Below the pieces are notes generated by a model. The model was given only the letters and a program-made list of their open reading frames with translations. It did no database searches and had not been told where the DNA came from. 64,000 bases of DNA from Przewalskia tangutica (Eukaryota; Streptophyta; Magnoliopsida; Solanales; Solanaceae). Shown here piece after piece: positions 60,385 to 64,000 of this stretch (within the stretch, counting starts at the first letter, position 1; each line of letters starts with the position of its first letter). Location of the stretch: positions 54,014,924-54,078,923 of the forward strand of contig CM056730.1 in assembly GCA_029844215.1 (NCBI GenBank). The letters are read 5' to 3'. The position numbers and the translations under genes were made by a program.

Positions 60385-63012
60385 TGTCACGACCCGTTCC
60401 AGGGCCCGTGACTGGTGCCTTACCCGGGCACCCAAGTAGTCATACATCAGAGTAATCAGCGGAATATAAAAACAAGACATGAAACAAATGTAAATTAAGA
60501 CACAATTTCTGAGAAAAGTCGCCTTTCGGCATATATATATATAAACCAAAATCTGGCAGTTACATCCCAACTGTACAATAGGACTACAGACCTCTAAGGA
60601 AGTAAACAACTATGGCGGGACAGGGCCCCGCCATACCCTGAATGTACAAAACTATCTACAACAACAGGGAAATCATACCCAAAAGTCGAGCCTCCGGAGA
60701 AGATGGAGCTCCTGACACCAAAGAAAAGATCCTAAGACTGAGGATCCGCTACCTGCTTCCCTTTACCTGCGGCATGAACGCAGCCCCCCGAAGGAGGTCA
60801 GTACAACAGGTACCAAGTATGTGAAACTGTAAAGTACTTAAATGAAATCATATCATTTTAAAACCAGTTTTACAAATATGTACGAAACAAACAAGGTAAC
60901 CGCACATAGTGCCACATCACAAACAAGAGCAATAAGAGGTAAACTGTAACAGGTCTCTTTCTAGGCTGCGAATGATCGAAGCAAGGCCAATCGCCCATAG
61001 TATCATTAAGCATGCCTAATCCTGGACTCCCGCAGTCCGCATAGGCCACTCACGTAGGCCCGCATGAGGTATTCCCCGCATCGAGGGTAGCTACTCCTCG
61101 GCATCGTCCTGGACTCGTAGTCCGCATGGCCACATAGACTGTATGGCCACAAGGACCGCACACTAACCTGGAACTCTCGTAGCTCCGCATAGGCCGGGAC
61201 CGCGTGAGGTATTCTCGAATCATAGTCACACATTGCTCGAGCTATACCGCGACGGAGGCGGCTTAACCCCCGGTATCATGTCAAGAGGTGAGTGATATAA
61301 TACTAACATAACAGCTTATCGTTAAACAACATAAGCACAATAAGAATAACCTCTTTACACAAACGTTTACAAGATACTAACACACATAGCATCACAATAT
61401 ATCTACTCAACAAACCATCTTATTATACTTTCTAGAATTAATACAAGTCTTTCATAAACACATAAGTAAACTGTTCCTTTTATCTTTCTTAAGTCGTTAT
61501 ACCTAACTTCCCATAAAGCTAGTATAACTCTTAAGCTTTTTGTTTTAAAAACAAATATTCTTCTTCTTTCAAAAATGATTTATAATTCTTTTGAAAGACT
61601 TCAAGATTTTTATTATTCAGGCTTAAGTCAAAAGACATTGCCGTAAAACTACGCCCGCTTAACACACGTCGTCTCGTACTATATATATATATTTTAAAAT
61701 ATCATGCTTAAGAGTATAGGAAGAATCACATACCTCCTCGTGAAATCCACCGCCAAGTCGAATATGTCGCGCAGAGAATCAACCTATAATAGTCGCATGC
61801 GTCTATCAATGTCTAGACTACTCGTAGACTATTCTAAGCAGGTTCTTTATTCTACGGAAATTTGGGCAGCACTTCCCTACCAGTCAAGCTACACAAGTCT
61901 ACTGTAAATACAGTCCTATGTAAGTATAGTTCAATTCTTCTTTATTATACTTCTGGTGTGATTTCAGTTCAATACTCTTTTGTATTATCCTTCAGTGTAA
62001 TTACAGTTCAATTCTCTTCTTTAATATCCTTCTATGTGTTTTATACTTATTTCTATACTTCTACAGTATGTATTCTCCAATTACAATAGAAGGATAAGAT
62101 TATTTACCTCGATAAGACCAATATTATCCAAGTATAAATGTCGATCTTGAGCAAGGTTTAGCTCTGTCTGACGCTCCAATCCGCTCGAAGAAACCCTTAG
62201 AAGTTTCTATACAACTTCTACTTACAACTTCAACCAACAATGAAGTTTCTCCTAGGGTTTCGTTTAGTGGCTAAAGGAAGTATAGTAGTATTTTCCGGAC
62301 TCTAAGTATAGAGGTAACTTTGGAAATACTACAAGGGATTGGCTAAGGTATTTTTGGGGATAGTAACAACCCTTGGAGAGTATTTCTACCAAGAGGGGGG
62401 GTAGTGTTTCGGCTAGGGCTTCCAAGAGAGGGGGAAAGAGGTTTGCCGAGACTACAAAGAAGGGGGAGGGAGAGGGTGTTTCGGCTAGGCTCTTTTGGAG
62501 GGGGGGGGGGAGAGAGCTTTGGACGAGAGCTCTTAAGGGAGAAGGGGGATTTTGAGACTTGGAAGATAATTTGTGGATGAAGAACTTCTTCAACTTAGGG
62601 GGGGGGGGTATTTATAGGGCTTTCAAGGGCCAAGATGAAGCCAAGTGGTAGGCAAGTGTAAGGTGGAGATTTAGGCAAGTGTCCTTATCCATCTACTACA
62701 CAAATATCCTACCAACTCCTTGACCAAAAACTTAGCACAAAAAACGTGCCAAGGCAAGCCCTTTGCGAGTCCACGAGGGTGACAAGTGTCACCCTCTCGT
62801 TGGTCCAAAATATTTCATCTCTCGGAAAAATCTGCAAAAATAATAAATGACATAGCCGGAATTTTCCCTTCGCAAAGTTTGGAAAACGTTTCGTCGGAAA
62901 ACGATTCTTTTCGTGTGTTGTGCACAATATTTTTCGTCCCTAATGCCTAACTAAGGCTAATCTTTTGTACGTACTCCCTCACGTACATACTCTGGAATTA
63001 CGGGGTATAACA
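60385..63012 (-). repeat. E4-type 5' LTR, array unit 3
   Basis: Starts TGTCACGACCCGTTCCAGGG and ends GGGGTATAACA at 63,012; 2,628 bases. The G run beside the TATA box (62,599-62,608) is about ten bases, against six in unit 2. Confidence 0.9.
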
Positions 63013-64000
63013 CCATGCTTATACCGAGGTAAGATGCCGGGGCATGCGGTTATTGTGAGGGTTATGTTATTAGTCCATGGACCGTTAATCCATGAAGCTT
63101 GCCGCGGTGACGAGCGATCACGGGCTTGATTTGTACATGTGGTTACAGGCACACTTTAGATGCTTGTCCTTGTCATTTCTCGTGTATCGGCAGGCTCTGG
63201 TAGATAGCTTAAGATACTTGCCACGGTCATATCTCGTGAGACGGTAGGCTCTGGTACGTTAGCTTAAGATACTTGCCTCGGCCAGTTGCGTGGCTGGTTT
63301 GGATCTGGTAGTTGGCATCCGTACTTGGCCCGTGAAGTTTTATGACTAACCTTCGGACTGGTAGTTGTCTATTCTACTTGGCCCGATCGGTTCGATGACG
63401 TAGGCAGGATCTAGTGTTCAGGTTCACATATGGGTGTTGTTTTACATCATGTACTGCCGGCAGTGAGGAAGGAGTTCCACGGGCATGATTGATATTGTGG
63501 GCGTGAGACCCATAGTTATGTGTGAGTGATGATTTTGAGGACATGCTGTTATACCCCGTAGTTCCGGAGTATGTATATGAGGACGTACGTACGAATGTAT
63601 ACGCCCTAATTAGGGTAAGAATGAAAGAATTGTTTTCCGACGGAAATTATTCCGAACCTTGTGAACGAAATTTTACGTTTTCAACATTTTTACGATTATG
63701 GAATTTTTCCGAGAGATAAAATATTTTGGACCAATAGGAGGGCGACAAGTGTAACCCCTAGATTGGGCCATGTGGACGAAAATGAGTGGACAAGTGGGCA
63801 AGACAAGTGGCCAAAAGTCTTGCATGGCATTGGCATGGCCTATGTTGGACGATTTTTGTGACATTAGTGGGCAAGTCTTGCATGGTCAAGTCTTGCATGG
63901 TCTTGCATGGCTTTTGTAAGACAAGTGTGGAAAGGAACCTACACACATGATCTCTACCTTACACATGTGTTAATCCCAACCCTTGGTTGTGCTATATAAA
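63013..64000 (+). repeat. Fd piece and Ff LTR head, array unit 3, cut by window end
   Basis: Fd piece 63,013-63,546, then Ff from 63,547 (TGTTATACCCCGTAGTTCC) to the window end. TATATAA at 63,993-63,999 lies in the last bases. AGCTTAAGATACTTGCC repeats at 63,206 and 63,261 give the 55-base period. Non-coding. Confidence 0.82.

Larger units (their letters stand above)
51571..64000 (-). repeat. Tandem array of a composite unit of about 4.2-4.3 kb, at least three copies
   Basis: Unit starts (GTCATGGAACTCGCCGTCTC) are at 51,571, 55,786 and 60,060, so units are 4,215 and 4,274 bases; the third runs off the window. Each unit holds, left to right, the complement of the gag start, leader and primer site, a 2.6-kb E4 5' LTR, a ~0.5-kb Fd piece and a ~0.76-kb Ff LTR head. 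The novel joint, TTTTTGGGCGTCATGGAAC, is the same in both visible places (55,780-55,790 and 60,054-60,064). In the first unit the sequence to the left is the rest of E4 gag, so the array grew out of the 5' end of E4. Confidence 0.9.

Overview
This window reads as plant heterochromatin and contains no recognisable host gene, tRNA, rRNA or CRISPR array. Nearly every base belongs to long-LTR Ty3/gypsy retrotransposons or their fragments, nested inside one another. The only substantial coding capacity is one gag-pol set on the minus strand (about 47,062-51,692). It ends in an integrase GPY motif followed by a chromodomain, as in plant chromoviruses; the chromodomain wording, the initiator-Met primer site and the very long LTRs fit the Tekay/Del lineage. 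The species cannot be named. LTR ends of the type TGTTAYACCCCGTA...GGTCGTGACA suggest a eudicot, possibly Solanaceae (low confidence).

Names used here. Fx: old minus-strand LTR that serves as the target (8,035-8,737, continuing at 27,820-28,500). E1: minus, 1,450-8,034. Fb: plus LTR tail, 398-1,449. Fa: minus LTR end, 1-397. E2: plus, 8,738-27,814, TSD ATAAG. E3: minus, 13,354-22,859, inside E2, TSD CTTAG. Fd: plus LTR, 33,705-35,832, resuming at 54,510. E4: minus, 35,833-54,504, inside Fd, TSD CCATG. E5: plus, 37,427-45,884, inside the 3' LTR of E4, TSD TCCTT. Ff: plus LTR start, from 55,023.

Layout. 1-8,034 holds Fa in Fb in E1. 8,738-27,814 is E2 with E3 inside it. 27,203-32,391 and 32,392-37,641 are two copies of one tandem duplication of about 5.2 kb, whose junction fuses an E5 LTR head to an E2 LTR tail. 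35,833-54,504 is E4, the only element with a full set of domains (gag, protease, RT, RNase H, integrase, chromodomain), interrupted by E5. From 51,571 to the window end, a composite unit of about 4.2-4.3 kb (gag start, primer site, 5' LTR, Fd piece, Ff piece) is repeated head to tail at least three times.

How they relate. All elements share LTR end sequences, the same primer site, and a hairpin plus purine tract beside the 3' LTR. E4 is therefore the plausible enzyme donor, while E1, E2, E3 and E5 lack protease, RT and RNase H. E2 and E3 keep gag remnants and the integrase C-terminal area; E5 keeps only gag with a CCHC knuckle; E1 keeps nothing clearly coding.

Caution. Copies that are almost identical in AT-rich stretches differ by many small indels in patches rich in CAG/CTG/CCG. 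This looks like unpolished long-read error at methylated cytosines. Frameshifts in the gag-pol may be partly artefactual, and both tandem duplications need read-level confirmation.
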